The notes beneath the pieces were generated by a model, which worked only from the letters and a program-made list of their open reading frames with translations, was not told the origin of the DNA and made no database searches. DNA of 64,000 nt from Inia geoffrensis (lineage: Eukaryota > Chordata > Mammalia > Artiodactyla > Iniidae), in the NCBI GenBank assembly GCA_036417435.1, contig CM070903.1, forward strand, positions 57,946,001 through 58,010,000, written 5' to 3'. Shown in pieces: positions 48,251-61,379 of the stretch. Within the stretch, counting starts at the first letter, position 1. The number at the start of each line of letters is the position of its first letter. Position numbers and translations under genes: made by a program.

Positions 48251-48991
48251 GCAAAGAAATATGGTAATAAAAAACTTGAAGTTTCATAACATGTCCGTAA
48301 AAAAATCAGCAGTTGCATAAATAGGGGATGGCCAATCCTACATGTGAAATCAGGGAAGTCTTCATAGATATGATAATATTTTACATGAGTCTTAGAAAAT
48401 CTGTGGGAACTCATAGAAAAGAGGAGCATTATGCAGTGAATGCTGTGAATCGCCCCCTCTCCTCATGCCCCCTCTCCTCATACCCCCTTGAATAAGGTAG
48501 GACTTACTCCGCCCACTGCTAAGAGTTCGGCAAGATGGCCCTCAGCTGACAGTCTTGTTTGCAATGACCTCCAATTAAAAACATAAAGAAAAACCAAAAA
48601 CTGCCTTGCTTAAAGTTGTGTCTCCTGTAGGGATAACCTAGAGCTGACAACTGTTCAGTGTGTGGGTTTAAAAGCCTAGACTTCTCACCCATAGCTCGGG
48701 ACAACTCTGAAGATCCGTTCCAACTAAAGAAATCCCTGTGGGGTTGGCTGACAACTTTGCTGGGACTGAATCACAAACTATTTCCCTCTTCCCAGTCCTT
48801 CCTTCCATAGGTTTTAAAACCAAGAAGAATCCTGCATGCTAATTGCTTCTCAGAATCTGCTTTTCAGAGAACCCAAACTATAACAAGTACATTCAGTCCA
48901 GGCAGGGGCAAGCAGGGCAAGCCGAAGCATGGTTATAAAATGTTAGTTTGGAGTTCCACAATATTCTGGAAATGGCCTCCCAGCTCCCTGC

Positions 48992-48997
<6 letters not shown>
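48251..48997. other. Unique DNA, no gene seen
   Basis: It contains a 15-bp tandem duplication at 48452-48481. The part 48490-48890 ends in AGAACCCAAACTATAACAAG, which recalls the ends of some old mammalian LTR or DNA elements, but I cannot name one. Confidence 0.4.
48452..48481. repeat. Perfect 15-bp tandem duplication
   Basis: GCCCCCTCTCCTCAT occurs twice, head to tail, followed by a partial third unit. Confidence 0.9.

Positions 48998-49065
<68 letters not shown>
48998..49065. repeat. (TA)n microsatellite, 68 bp
   Basis: An uninterrupted TA/AT run of 34 units. Such runs extrude cruciforms and are unstable; it creates false open frames of repeated Tyr-Ile. Confidence 0.97.
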
Positions 49066-49066
<1 letters not shown>

Positions 49067-50374
49067 CTTTAACTTTTTTTCTGAGATAATAAACACATAT
49101 ACAGAAAAGTGTCTTTATCAGCATTAAAACCTTTTCCTTTTCATATGTAATTTTTCCTACTGTTATGTGGCAAGGAATATTCTAGGAAGGTCCTGCAAAT
49201 CATCTAGTATTTTGTATTGTCCATACTACTTTCACATTCTGTGAATGGAACATTTGGGTAAGTAGGAAATGATGCAGCAAAACTTCTTCCTTTGATTTTC
49301 GTAACATCCCAATAGAACGAAATACATAATTGCTCCATTGGTTTTCTCTCAATGATTCATTAAAAAAAAAAGATCCCTGTAATGCAAACAATTAAACTGA
49401 ATTAGAGTTGCCCAGCTAGACACATGCTCATAGATCAGCTCAGCCCACCAACCTCAAGAAACTATAACCTCAGAGAAGAGAATTCCCCTACTTGGAAAAC
49501 TACTATAGTGTGTTCATCTCTACTTTGTACCTCATCACTCATTTTAGTAAAAATACAACTCTAGGAAGACCACATATCAAAAGTTGCAGCAGCCCAACTT
49601 GGGGCAATGCTGACATAAAATTCCTGAGTAGAAGAGGCACATGGATCACAGGACAGTATAACATAACATACCTTTTATTTTATCCCTCCTATGTTATAAT
49701 GTCTTATGCTAACATCATTATTTGAAGTTGCACCTATTGAAACAGGAAGAGCATTGCTTTTCAAAGCAAGGTGAAAATTGAGCAAGTGATTATACTGAAA
49801 GCTGGTGGGAGGCTAATTTTGGCTGAAACAGGAGAAATAGGAGAGTCGGTCACTTTATTGGACTCTGAAAGTCACAAAGATGTCCTCAAATAACCGTATA
49901 TTTTTATTTCCTTTAAAAAAAAGCCTCAATTTATTATTTTTAATTACTACAACGATTTGAAGGTGATAAGTACAATAAATAAAAAATACATTCAATGCAT
50001 TTTCTGAAAACCAGTGAGATCAGCAAAATATTTTTTCAGGGAAATTACATATATGAGTAATTTCTATACCTATTTTTGTTATCATTATGAGTCCTAGGCT
50101 ATAAGAGCTGAGACCTATAGCCTATCATTGTCTGAATATTTCCTAAAAGTACTATTTTTCAATTTCAGAAAATATAACCAGATACACCCCCAGATTTACA
50201 TATGTAAAATAACATATCCTTAGGGAAATTCTCTAGTATATTTCCCCTCTCATCCTTTTTGCTTCTTTTAAGAAAAAAATTTCCCCTCTGCATTCTACAG
50301 AAGATTTTTGGCTAGTTGTTTTACTCAAAAGTAGATTTCAATCTACTATTAGAATTTTCCCCCTTGAAATCCAT
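49066..50374. other. Unique AT-rich DNA, no gene seen
   Basis: Nothing recognised. Confidence 0.5.
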
Positions 50375-50475
50375 TCTTTTTTTTTTTTAACAGCTTTACT
50401 GGAGTATAATTGCTTTACATTGTTGTTAGTTTCTGCTGTATAACAAAGTGAATCAGCTATACATATACATATATT
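50375..50475 (-). mobile_element. Very short L1 3'-end fragment
   Basis: A T-run followed by AACAGCTTTACTGGAGTATA, ATTGCTTTACA and TAACAAAGTGAATCAGCTAT matches the 3' tip of the two long L1s of this window, in the same orientation. Only about 100 bp is present, an extreme 5' truncation. No TSD was found. Confidence 0.8.
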
Positions 50476-53167
50476 AATTGTAGGTTATCTTTTTGTTCCC
50501 ATTTTTCTTTTTTGTCTTCCTCTCAACTATATTTATATATCTTTAAATCAGCAACATCCTTGAATTGTGTTCATTTCCTACAGTTGGGATTTGATTCTTG
50601 AAAATCAAACTGATTGCAGGCTCGGCCCTGGAGATGTATTCTGGCATCATCATTTTACATAATGTTAGAGAAGTGTGGGAGAGAAAGATGCATTTTGGGG
50701 GTGGTATGTACACAGGATGCAAATGAAGGAGATCTAGGCAAAGCAAAACAGGGTGATTCTAATTTAGTGCTCCAATTAGTTTTGCAGATAGCTAGACACT
50801 TGTCTCTCATTTTCAATCACTCCTCTGTTTGTAGAGCACTTTGATGGGCTGTCTTGATAGCAAAATTATAGGCAATTAAATTTAGAGGGCTAATTTTTCC
50901 AATGATTTCAACTTCAGAAAAATAAAATGGGAGATCACTTAAATATATCTTATAAAATGAAACAGTATTGTTTCAATGGATCAAAAGCTTTGTCTGTTAG
51001 AGAGTAAAAGGGCCAGCCTTCGGCATCAATCACATTTTTCATGAGAAACAGAACTTTTCAGCTCTTGAGGCTTCATCACAGAAAAATGATTCCACCTCTC
51101 TGCTGTAATGCTTGCTTCAAGATGTGAGGATGGAGAGGTATTTGGCAGCAGCTGTTAACCCACCTGCAGAGAAAACTTCTGTCTCATTTCATCTATTGAG
51201 TTGTTCACACGATCTAGACTAGTGTTTAGTTGTTCACAATTAAAGAGCGCCTGGCCTTCAGAGACTGTTCCAAAAATTACGGTCAGAGAGCCTGCAGGGT
51301 CTGAATGTTAAGCTGTTCTTCCTGAATAAATACTATCTCACCATATACAAGATACTCTTCCAAGAACATTCAGTTGGCTAACGGAGGCAAAGTTAAAAAC
51401 TCGAGTTAAGAAAACTTGGCCATCTTCCCACACCTGTCTCTGTAGTGGCAGCCCTAAATCCTGTATTTATTTGCATTTCATTCTCTATACATTTTCCAGT
51501 GCTGGGAAACCAGCACTGCGGCATTTGAGGCATACATCTAAACCTGTACTTTCATGGGTTTCATCTGTCCTAAGGAATGTGGATCATAATACCTGCTTAT
51601 ACTAAAATGTTTTGGAAAGAGGCTCTTTTATCCTAGGAATCAATTGCATCTCCTTAGAATGCATGGACGCCAATAACATACTCTGGCTTTTACACCAGAA
51701 AGTAATACGATTGAAATGACTAAAAGTAAAGCATATTAGAGAACAGCACATGTTTGAAAACTAAAGTATAGCAATACCAGCACAAATCAATGTCTGGATG
51801 GCCATAGTAGCCAATACTATGGCTTACAATTATTTAAATTATAAGGGAGAGGAAATAGGTTTTTAATCATAAAGGAATTCATTTAAATAAGCTTTTTAAG
51901 GGAGTGCTTAAAGTGAAGATATCTTAGAAATTCCAAGTTAAGTTTCCTGGCAGATACCCTGGTTAGAATCATGAGTAATTTTACTCTAAGAGACATGAGA
52001 AAATCTTAATACTAGGTTCCTTAGTTATTTTAGTGGAAGTTGAATTTTTAAGGGGGTTGAAGTACATTTTTGCCATTTAGTACCTATTACAGTTCTCTAT
52101 AAAAGAATATAATTCTCTTGTGTCAGGATGGTAAAGATTGCACTGTTTGCTTGAGAGGCAGCTGTTTTAGCCTCTTAGGTAAATATAGTATAAGAAAAAC
52201 TTGGATTTGTACACATTTGTAACCATTCAGTTCAGCCTGGGAAAGGTATATTTTCATGATTTTATGTTTAAAGCACGCATAAAAGGGACAAATTATTGAT
52301 AAAATAAAAACATGCAGTATTAGAAATGTGACTTAAGAATAAGCAAGGTAACAGAAATACAACCAGTAATAGCCTTGAATTTAAGTACTCAATAAGCATT
52401 CACATTCCAACAACAGAGAGATTGAGTTAACAAAAATCACAATGAAATAAAATAAGGGTAAAAATACAAACTGAAATGTAATATAACCACAACACTAGTC
52501 CTTCATGATTTTAAGCTACAAAATGAACATTGCCACCGGATTCATCATTAAAATGTGGCGGATGTGGGAAAAGTGGGTTATTTTGCCAGGCAGAGGATGT
52601 TTGAACCTCTTCTTGTTTAATATACTAAAGGCACATGATCTTGACTTATTGATTCCTTTTTTACATATAATATGATTTGAAATTGTGTCAGTCTTGACAA
52701 ATGGTTAATGCATTGAAAATATTAAAACTAATAGGATGAATGTATGGGGAGTAAATTATTCTTTTCTGTTAGTTGTATGGACATGGACAGGCCATTTTAC
52801 AGCTTTGTATCTTGCTTTTCTCATCTGCATTTAGTAATAGTTGGATTTAGCTGATTGCCAGGGTTCTTTCCAACCCTAAAAATGTATCACTCAGTAAGTT
52901 CACATTACTTTTTCAGGGAGTTCACAAATATGTCATTCTGATTAAGTAATAATTTACAAAATAATATATATGCTGATATATTATCTTTTTTTTTACAAAG
53001 TGGAAGGTATATCCTATGTGATGGAATTAGCAACAATAGTCAAATGGTCATGTACGTGACAATGTGCAAGTTCTGTCAATTGCTTAAACCACTGCTTTGG
53101 GAAGGATGGGACAGAAGTAAAGGGACAGAAACCCTAGGAGTTATGCCAGTCTAACTCATAATATAAG
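50476..53167. other. Mostly unique DNA, no gene seen
   Basis: A stretch of 2.7 kb with little repeat content. The part 50985-51330 is of mixed composition and repeat-free, a place where a conserved non-coding element could lie. A weak MIR-like stretch is visible at about 52790-52900 (TTTCTCATCTGCATTTAGTA). Confidence 0.45.
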
Positions 53168-53405
53168 CTGGAACCACAAAAGCTCAGTCTCAACCCTGAT
53201 TTTTCTACCTAGTAACCTGTGACCTTAGGCAAGTTATATAACCCATCTGTGCTTGAGTTTCCTTATCTGTTCAATGGGCCAATAGTAGTTCATATTTTTA
53301 CTCGGTTGATGTGCAGAATAAAAAACTTTCCAAATAAAATGCATTTAAAACAGCATCTGTCATATAATAGGGCAGTCAATTAGTATTAGCAACAATATTA
53401 TTATT
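53168..53405 (+). repeat. MIR SINE
   Basis: GTAACCTGTGACCTTAGGCA AGTTATATAACCCATCTGTG, TTTCCTTATCTGTTCAATGG and the 3' GTATTAGCAACAATATTATT end are clear MIR landmarks. Confidence 0.85.
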
Positions 53406-53513
53406 ATTTATTATTGTTTAGAATCTACTTCTGTACTTAGTCATGTGTCTCTAGTAGCAACTCAATGAGGTAATTTTTACTATCCACATTATGTAGATAA
53501 AGAAACTGAGAAC

Positions 53514-53770
53514 TTATATGTGGAATCTGAAATATGACACAGATGAACCTATCTATGAAACAGAAGCAAAATCAGGAACATAGAGAATAGACTGGTGGTT
53601 GCCAAGGGGGAGGCGGGTGGGAGAGGGTAGGACTGGGGAGTTTGGGATTAGCAGAAGCAAAGTGGTATATATAGAAAGGATAAACAACAAGACAACAAGG
53701 TCCTACTTAGCACAGGGAACTATGTTCAATATCCTGTGATAAACTATAATGGAAAAGAATATGAAAAAGA

Positions 53771-53809
<39 letters not shown>

Positions 53810-53891
53810 AATAAAGCTGAGTCACTTTGCTGTACAGCAGTAATTAACATTGTAATTCAACTTTACTTCAGTAAACAATAAAAAAAAAAAG
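53514..53891 (+). mobile_element. 5'-truncated L1 3' end inserted in a MIR
   Basis: ATATGTGGAATCTGAAATAT, ACTGGTGGTTGCCAAGGGGG, AGCACAGGGAACTATGTTCA, GAGTCACTTTGCTGTACAGC and an A-tail at 53879-53890 are the sense 3' end of the older cetartiodactyl L1 type. It carries an internal (TG)n at 53772-53806 where relatives have (TA)n. Confidence 0.85.
53772..53806. repeat. (TG)n microsatellite
   Basis: An uninterrupted TG run of about 17 units inside the L1 3' end. Confidence 0.95.
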
Positions 53892-54010
53892 AAAGTGTGA
53901 ATCAGAAACCTTATGTAACTTACCCAAAGGTCACACAAATTGTAAGTGGCAGAGTGAAGGTTTAAACCCAGTCCTTTTTGGCTCAAATCTTCTTTTCCCT
54001 CCATCAAGTG

Positions 54011-55897
54011 GAACATACTGCCTGCCATATTTTCTCTAGTTATCCTACCTGCCTATCACCCTTCCCCCTCCTCTAATCTGTGTAGAATTTTCCACCAGTA
54101 GTTGTGCTGCTAATTATTTAAACCTGTGGACTTTCCTTCATGAATTTGAAATTTGAATCTTTATAAGAGACTTAAGGATTATTCTTTCCTCGGGACATTT
54201 GACCCTGAATCCTCAAGACCTTCTTTCTGGAGTCCACAGCCTCTCAAAATCATGGCAGCACATAAGATCTTCACAAAATCCTTGATATCTCAACATGTTT
54301 GACTTATTTAGATTCAGTAATTAAGTAGCTAGTTAACACTATTAAATAGTGTTTTGTGGGAACACATTTTTATCAGCAGTTCCTCTGAGATGATTGCATT
54401 AAGCAAATAATAGTCCAATACTATGACTAACTATAAAACTAAAGGAAAAGAATTCAATAATGTGTACCCCACATCAAGCCTCATTAACCTATTTACAGTG
54501 TAATTATACATTGTATCCTAAAAGATACACTTCTAACCGTAAGTATAAAAGGAATGCAGTATCATGAGAAGAAAATGAAGAAAAAGAAGAATCAAGGCTG
54601 GAAAAGGGAAATGATTGATATTACGCAATTAAGAGTCAGTATTGGAAATAAAAGAAAGAAGCATGTTAGATATTTAGGTATTGAGTCTTTTCAATTAAAA
54701 ACATTAAACAAATTCCTTGCTCTTCATGACTAGTTCCAAAAAATCTAACAGAACCCATTTTAGCTTTAACTGATTTCTAAGCTGCTTTTATTCCCGCCCA
54801 CATTAACCAATATTTTCAGGCTGAAACGTTTACAAGTCAGAAATGTAGAGTTATATTTCATCCTCCAACTTTTTCCCTTATTTACACCCCACCCCCATCA
54901 AATCCCCCAGAAACTCCTATTTTTTGTCTCATCCACTCTTCTTCATCCCCATTCCTTATACTCTCCTCCAAGCTACCATTTTATTTCCTTTGGATATTCT
55001 AATGTTTTCCTAACTGGTTTTTTTTAGTCTCACCCTTGCCCATATATAAAGAATCTATCCTCCTCACAGCAACCAGACTGATTTAAAAAAATCGGTTCCC
55101 TGGTGTAAACATACATTGAACAAACATGTCTCATGCTTTCTCTGTGGGATGGCAAAACCAAGAGCCTATAGTGCCAAGAAGCAAGTATAAATGAGTGAAG
55201 TAGATTGGAACTGAGACACTATGGGATAGTAGGTACTGTGGCAAAGTGGAATGTGACTTCCCTATCTAAATGGCATGGTTTTTGTGGATAAAAGTGGGGT
55301 CATTGTTGCCAGACGATCTGATTTTTGAAGAGGAACTTTAAACCCACGGTCTTATGTAAAATCTCCTAATCTTTGAATATTGAAAAGCATTTAAATTTAT
55401 TTTCCAAAATACTATGCAAGCCAAATAAAACAAAATATAGACCAGCTCTAATCCCTAAGCCAAGACTTAGCACCTGTACCCTATAAGTGATTGGAATCAC
55501 ACCTAGGTCAGTAGTAGTTTACCGAGGGTGATGTTTATATGTATATGTGACTGTGTAAGGGGAGGCAATCCAGTCCCCCCAGCCCCTGTCCCTCCCCCTG
55601 CCAGGTGCAGGCAGCAAAGAGCTGTATTGTCTGTAGATAACTTAATAATGAAACCAACTAAAAGTCCACCTACTTTTTGTTATCATCATGCACCAGCAAT
55701 GCTAAACCATGCCCTCTGCTCCAGGACAGACCAATCCCACACCTTTCCGTCCCCCTGTTCCATACCTCTCCTCATACCTTTCCATTGCTCACTCATCATG
55801 CTCCAGTCTCCTGGTCTTCTTTCTGTTCCTGAAAGAAACCAAATGTCTTCTTTCATAGGGACTTTTAAATTGTGTTAACATGTCAATAAGAATGTTC
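54011..55897. other. Mostly unique DNA, no gene seen
   Basis: The part 54985-55120 (CCTAACTGGTTTTTTTTAGT ... CACAGCAACCAGACTGATTT) resembles the middle of an L2. The plus-strand open frame 55528-55878 is proline-rich at its start because of a CCCCCAGCCCC-type run and has no known domain. Confidence 0.45.
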
Positions 55898-56250
55898 TTC
55901 TTTTGTTTCTTCCAATTATTGACTTATCCTCATTTTTCAGATTGCAGCTTAAATTTATTTTCTTCAGTAAGACCTTTCTGAATCTCACAGTAACCCCCCC
56001 CCAATCATTCTCTTTACATCACCCCGTTTTATCTTGTCACATCTGACATTGTTTGAAATTATTTTGTTTACTTGTTGTATTTTGTATTGTCTCCCTCACC
56101 ATCTCTCCTCCCACCCACTCATGCTGGAATGTAAATTCAATGAGAATAGAAATGTTGTCTTTTTAAATATTCACTGATTTATCCCCAGTGACTAATGTGT
56201 TGCCTGGTACACAGTTGGCCAATAAATATTTCTTAAATGAATGCAAATGT
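55898..56250 (+). repeat. L2 LINE 3' end
   Basis: CTTCAGTAAGACCTTTCTGA, GGAATGTAAATTCAATGAGA, TTTATCCCCAGTGACTAATG, GTTGCCTGGTACACAG and CAATAAATATTTCTTAAATG make a textbook L2 3' end. Confidence 0.88.
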
Positions 56251-58120
56251 TAACATTCCCAAAGATCAGTCTAAACTATGTGTAAAAACACATGTACTAG
56301 AGAAAGCAACTTTGGTACAGTTTACTATAAAGCCTGCATGAGTCTCTCTGGAAGTAACTACATTTTATTCTGATGAATGTCTCCCATGCTGGCTTCACAT
56401 AATATATGAAAAAAGTTAATATACAGTAAATAACACTATCAAGAAGTGAAAACTCATGTACATATTTGGTCTCAGAGCATGCAAATCCGTAGGATCTGAG
56501 TACTACTGGAACAGTTGCATCATTATCCATCAGAGTTAATAGGGTTAAGTAAAGGTATTATTTGCCAAAAAATGATAATGACATTTTTCAGATTTTTAAA
56601 AAATTTTAAGTGATTACCGCCACCTTGACTATTCCTTTTTAATTTCTATAAAGTGTAGATGTGAATAATATAGCAAATTTAATCATCTCCACAGTATTAG
56701 TGTTTAACATTTAAATTTACTTTTTTTTGGCTTCATACCTGTTTTTATTGGAAATCAATAATAAATGTCAAAAATAATCGAAATTCTAAATATGTTAGCT
56801 AGGCATCAAAGACAATTTTATTATACCTTAACATATTAGAAATGCTATATATTGCAAAAATAGTTTCTGCGGGGTAATGATAATAATAAATATATTCACA
56901 GGCAAAATGTCAATACTAGGTACAACTGTGAGAATTCCAGTGTAGTTTCATACAATGACACCTAGGCAGGAGCCATGTTTGACACTTGGTGCCTCTCTGG
57001 TCTAGTCCAAATTCTCAGAAATAGCCTGAAGATGATATTTCACAAGAAAATGTGGAAGAGTATGGAAGATGAAGGAGGACAGGAGTTCATGTGGCATGTT
57101 TCTAATTGGCATCAGGTTCCCTATTCTCGTCTCTCCTTTTTGAACCCAAGACAATTTGTAATTGTTCTGTATTTCAGTACTTTATTTGTATTCCATTGTT
57201 TACTCTCTCTTTAGGTCCTTCCTGCCTCTCCTTTAATACTAGTGCTGTTTTGTTATTGTACTTAATAAAAGCTTTGCTTTACACATGTGTTTTAAATACA
57301 ACAAATATAAACTCTTCAAAAATATTTAATGCACCAAAATTATTACATTTCATTCATATACATATAATATTTGTGCAAATGTATATATTTTCTAAATTGC
57401 ACAAAATCTAGCTCTGAGACCTTACTTACTAGTGTCATCAAAAAATGTGGCCAGACATTTTTTGGTGAAGGTCTTCCCTGCTCAGTGCAGGAATGTGGAG
57501 ACAAGGCCTGTGGTCAGCAGTCTGCCATAGTCTTGGCTAAAATTCTTATTTTCCAGGTCTAGGTTCAAATATCCTACAACTGAGCATGGTAGATTTTGCT
57601 GGCTGTTTTCACACAGTCCATGCCAAGCACAGCAACAGGGACCATTGCCTTTGGGTCCCAAAGTGTAGCTCAAACGCAGGTCTGCCTCTCTAAATTCTGT
57701 TGTTTTTCCTATAGCATGCTGTGCACCTGCTCCTGACCCCCCATAATCTAGGGAATTTGAAAAACAAAACAGTACAAAAATAAATATCAGTTCTAAACAG
57801 CATTTCTAAAGTGTGTTCCATGGAGAACTGTTTCTTCACCGTTACAGATGTTATCTTTAAAAAATGTTTTGTTTACCAAATAAGTGCAGGACATATCGAA
57901 CTGAACAAATGTAAAGAGATTTCTTTATGGTAGGATTTCTTATATCCTTTGTATGGTAATATTGTATTTGAAATCTCAAAAGGAGAAAATAATGAACATT
58001 TCCTGAAATTTTGTGACAACCAAAACCTTTTTTGTAAACCAAATTCAACTAGATTTTATAGAATCCTCTTTAGGACTCTTTAAAATAGGATGATTGCTTA
58101 TTTCTGAAATCTAAGAATAA
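56251..58120. other. Unique DNA, no gene seen
   Basis: Open frames 56297-56530 (minus) and 56975-57562 (plus) are short and have no recognised domain. Nothing else is seen. Confidence 0.5.
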
Positions 58121-58356
58121 TTGCACATTTAAAAAAAATTTAACATTTAATTGAAGTATAGTTCATCTACAATATTATGTTAGTTTCAGATGTACAGCAA
58201 AGTGATTCATTTATACACATATGTATGTCTATTCTTTTTCAGATTCTTTTTCACTATAGGTATTACAAGATATTAAATATAGTTCCCTGTGCTATACAGG
58301 TCCTTGTTGTTTATCTATTTCATATATAGTAGTGTGTATGTTAAACTTGCACATTT
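58121..58356 (-). mobile_element. L1 3'-end fragment with perfect TSD
   Basis: A 216-bp antisense L1 tail (58131-58346) flanked by perfect copies of TTGCACATTT (58121-58130 and 58347-58356). It contains AATTGAAGTATAGTTCATCT, TTTCAGATGTACAGCAAAGT, GATTCATTTATACACATATG and TTCCCTGTGCTATACAGG. It is the older cetartiodactyl type of 3' end. Confidence 0.92.
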
Positions 58357-58387
58357 TTCGAAGGAACACATATGGTCTGTTACCTTG

Positions 58388-58462
58388 CTACTCAAAGTCT
58401 TGTCTGAGGACCAGACCTGAACAAGTCCCAAAGTGATTCCTATGCCTGTTCAGCTTGAGGCA
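58388..58462 (+). repeat. Internally deleted MER5-like remnant
   Basis: TACTCAAAGTCTTGTCTGAG GACCAGACCTG joins directly to AACAAGTCCCAAAGTGATTC CTATGC, that is, both ends of MER5A without its middle. Confidence 0.5.
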
Positions 58463-58641
58463 CTCTTCTATAATCCTACGTCATTATTTTCCAGTGGGAC
58501 TTTAATCTGTGATAAATAGAAGTCTTTCCTTGGGGCACATCCCTCATACCTGTTTGTATAAGATGCCTCACTCTGAGGAAAGAGAGGGAAGATTTATGTA
58601 CCTTACCTCCTGATCTCTCATCTTCAATAGAACTCAACCCC

Positions 58642-58687
<46 letters not shown>

Positions 58688-61379
58688 CCAAACACTCCTT
58701 TATTGGGGGCTGGAGAGAAGTGAAAATTGGATCCAAACTGAGACTTATTTCCTCTGGAGATGAGAGAAAAAAATGGGCCACAATAGCATCAACAGAGGGC
58801 AGGGTTGGGGAACTGATTCATCAATTCATTAAGTGAGTGACTTCATTCCTAGAAGACAGCCTAGGAGATTGACACTGTGTATTTCAGTAGACTAGATAAT
58901 CAACAATTATTTTTTTCCTTTTTCAGGAGGTTGGTAGAGATGTGTGCATTTGCATTTAAGGGTTATGCTGGGTCAGTAACAAGGGGTAGAAACAAGAATA
59001 TAATCTCATAGCAACTCAAAAAATACTCAACGTCACTTTACTTGTTATTCCTCACCTTCTTCATTTCCCATAAGAAAAATGAAAATTGTGGCATTCACAC
59101 CAGTCCTGATGAGGACTGCAATCAAGACAAACATGTATTTTCTGACACCTTTGAAATATGATACATGAGCTCACAGCTTTCTCTTGAGAAAAATTCCTTC
59201 TTAGAAGTTGAAAATTCAATAAGTGATGCATTTTAACCTTTTAAAATGGTGAGCTATAAAAATCAAGGTTTTCTACCAACCTTTTCAACCAAGTTGGACT
59301 GCTTCCCAGTGTATTTCCCCTGTTGGAAGAGCAGAGGAGGCCAGTTGTACTATGTGCTTTTCAGATGCCAGAATACTCCCTCTGACCTGGAGATGTCTGT
59401 TCTTGCGTTTACGGGAGTGGCATTTTCTGGGTCATCTAGCGTGCCCTTCAAATTTGCTGAAATGTCAGCTCTTTGTTGGGCCTCCTCCAGCGCTACTTTG
59501 CTTCCCTAGCCACCTTGTTGGGAAACAGCTGGGCAATGTTGGATTTATCCAAATGTGTCAAATTGAATATTGAATCAACAAGGTCTGCAAATGTTTATTA
59601 TTGAATTCCAGCATATCTCACAGGATTTGATTCTGTATCCAGGGTAGGGATTCCTCACCACATTTCTTAGATCGAGCATGTAGGATTTTCTGTCACTGCA
59701 TAATATAAGCCAGAAGACTGCTATGCACACAAGATTAAGTTGTGGCCCCTTGATATACAGGGTTTTTTTTTTTTTTTTTCTGAATACTACATATTCTGGG
59801 ATTGTGATATTACATCCCTCCCAAGGCATATGAAAATGTTCAAGGGCATCATAAAATTCCTGCATAGAAGAAACAAAGCATCTTTCTGATTCATGATTGA
59901 TCTGACAGTGTCACATTGCTTGCTTGCTCTTCTCTGAGAATATCTTCAATGTGGCAGAACTTTCTCATTCATATCAAAACTGTGAAAGGGTTTAGTAAAA
60001 AGTTCTTTAACAAAACAAATTATAGTAAATGTGCATAAAACCAGATCATTAATTGTACCGTTGTTCTCTATGACAAATATTTGGCAAATAGAGTTTTTAA
60101 TTAAAAAGTTTCTTGAGAACCCAGTGCTTATCATGTTCCTATTTGTTTTCTTTGAATCGGTTCCTGCAATTTCCACTGAACCATGCTAGAAAAAGTAGAG
60201 ATGAGTCAGTGAATAAGGATAAATATTTCTAAGAAAGGCTTATGTGAAATCTTTTCAAGAATCACTAAAACAGAAGGTCATCTTGCTTTACACAAAAGCA
60301 CATTTTTGTTTTTCATCTGCTTTACCAAGGAAGCAAAGAGCTTTGGAAGTGATTTGCAGTATGCTTTTGGTGAATAATAAAACCTTTCTCTTTTCTCTCT
60401 TTTATCCTGTCATAGTGACAAACATTTTGACACCATTCTTCAAATTATGGAAAATAATCAGAAAGGGAAAAGAGAGATGCTGTGTCACACTGTCAAAAAT
60501 CCCTGGGCATTTCAAATTTTAGCTCTGCCTGAAGGAGTGTGTATTTATCTAATTTCACACTTGGGTAGTGAATCATTAATCCAGAATGAAAATGGACATT
60601 TCACTTTTCCGGATTCCTCTTCCCGTTTAAAGTAGCCAATCAAACAGCTTAATTTTTCATTACTTAAACAAAGAAAGAATATTTGGAAATTATTTCTTGT
60701 ACATCTCATTTATCCACAAGCACTCTAATTAGCCCGCATGAAATTTGAAGCTATTTACATACTTGCCTAATACAACTGTTTTTATTCTCCTATTTGACCT
60801 TACTTCTGTTTCTATTGCTGTTTACTCCCTACTGCCCCTGGCTTTTTTCTTTTTTTCCTTGTGGATTTTACTACTATGTTGCTTTCAGGTCTTCTAGATT
60901 TATACTTACTTGAAATAAGGTGAGCAAGTTTGGTGTTGCTTCCTTTACATGATGAGAATATGTATAACCAGACGTTGGCATGATATATGCTAATAACTAT
61001 CCTTTCGTAAGTACTTATTTTTTTATGTTATTACATTTATCCTTACAACAAATCCTTGAATAATAAAATTACTATTTTTCAAATGAATAAAATTATGTTT
61101 GCATAACTTCCCCAAGATCAAAGAGCTAAAATATGTTGTATAAGGATTCAAACCCAGTGTTAGCCACACATATTGTCTTTGAAGTCAGATAGATTTCATT
61201 TAATAATGACTTGTGAGCCCAGAGTTGTTCATTCACCTAAGCCCTGAGGAGCAGCCATCCTCATGTTTCCTATCATGCTCCCCCAGCCTGTTGCTTTTAG
61301 TCAGGCTCCCTCTTCCTCATTACTTTTCCCTATCTCCTCTATTTTAAAATGTTTCTCAATCTTAAAACCTGCTAGAAGA
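58463..61379. other. Mostly unique DNA, no gene seen
   Basis: It includes an (AC)n microsatellite (58647-58683) and a T-run (59763-59780). The part 60690-60790 is repeat-free with a CTAATTAG homeodomain-type core and could be a conserved element. The overlapping open frames at 59246-59573 and 60244-60635 lack recognisable domains. Confidence 0.45.
58647..58683. repeat. (AC)n microsatellite
   Basis: An uninterrupted AC run of about 18 units. Confidence 0.96.

Larger units (their letters stand above)
53416..54010 (-). repeat. MIR SINE split by an L1 insertion
   Basis: The antisense MIR is present in two halves. The first, 53416-53513, holds CAACTCAATGAGGTAATTTT and GATAAAGAAACTGAGAAC. The second, 53892-54010, resumes with TTATGTAACTTACCCAAAGG, GTAAGTGGCAGAGTGAAGG and TTTAAACCCAGTCC. 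The interval is an L1 tail. Similar A/G-rich sequences at the two break points (AGAAACTGAGAACT and AGAAAGTGTGAATC) may be a decayed TSD. Confidence 0.8.

Noticed and set aside
52550..52600. TGTGGCGGATGTGGGAAAAG resembling a zinc-finger linker or finger coding repeat
   Set aside because: Single occurrence, no Cys/His spacing in frame. Chance.
55528..55878. Proline-rich 116-codon open frame
   Set aside because: Composition is driven by a C-rich run and then pyrimidine-rich DNA. No domain, no splice context, no repeated coding pattern.
59246..59573. Overlapping open frames as a possible exon
   Set aside because: No domain, no convincing splice sites, two frames equally open.
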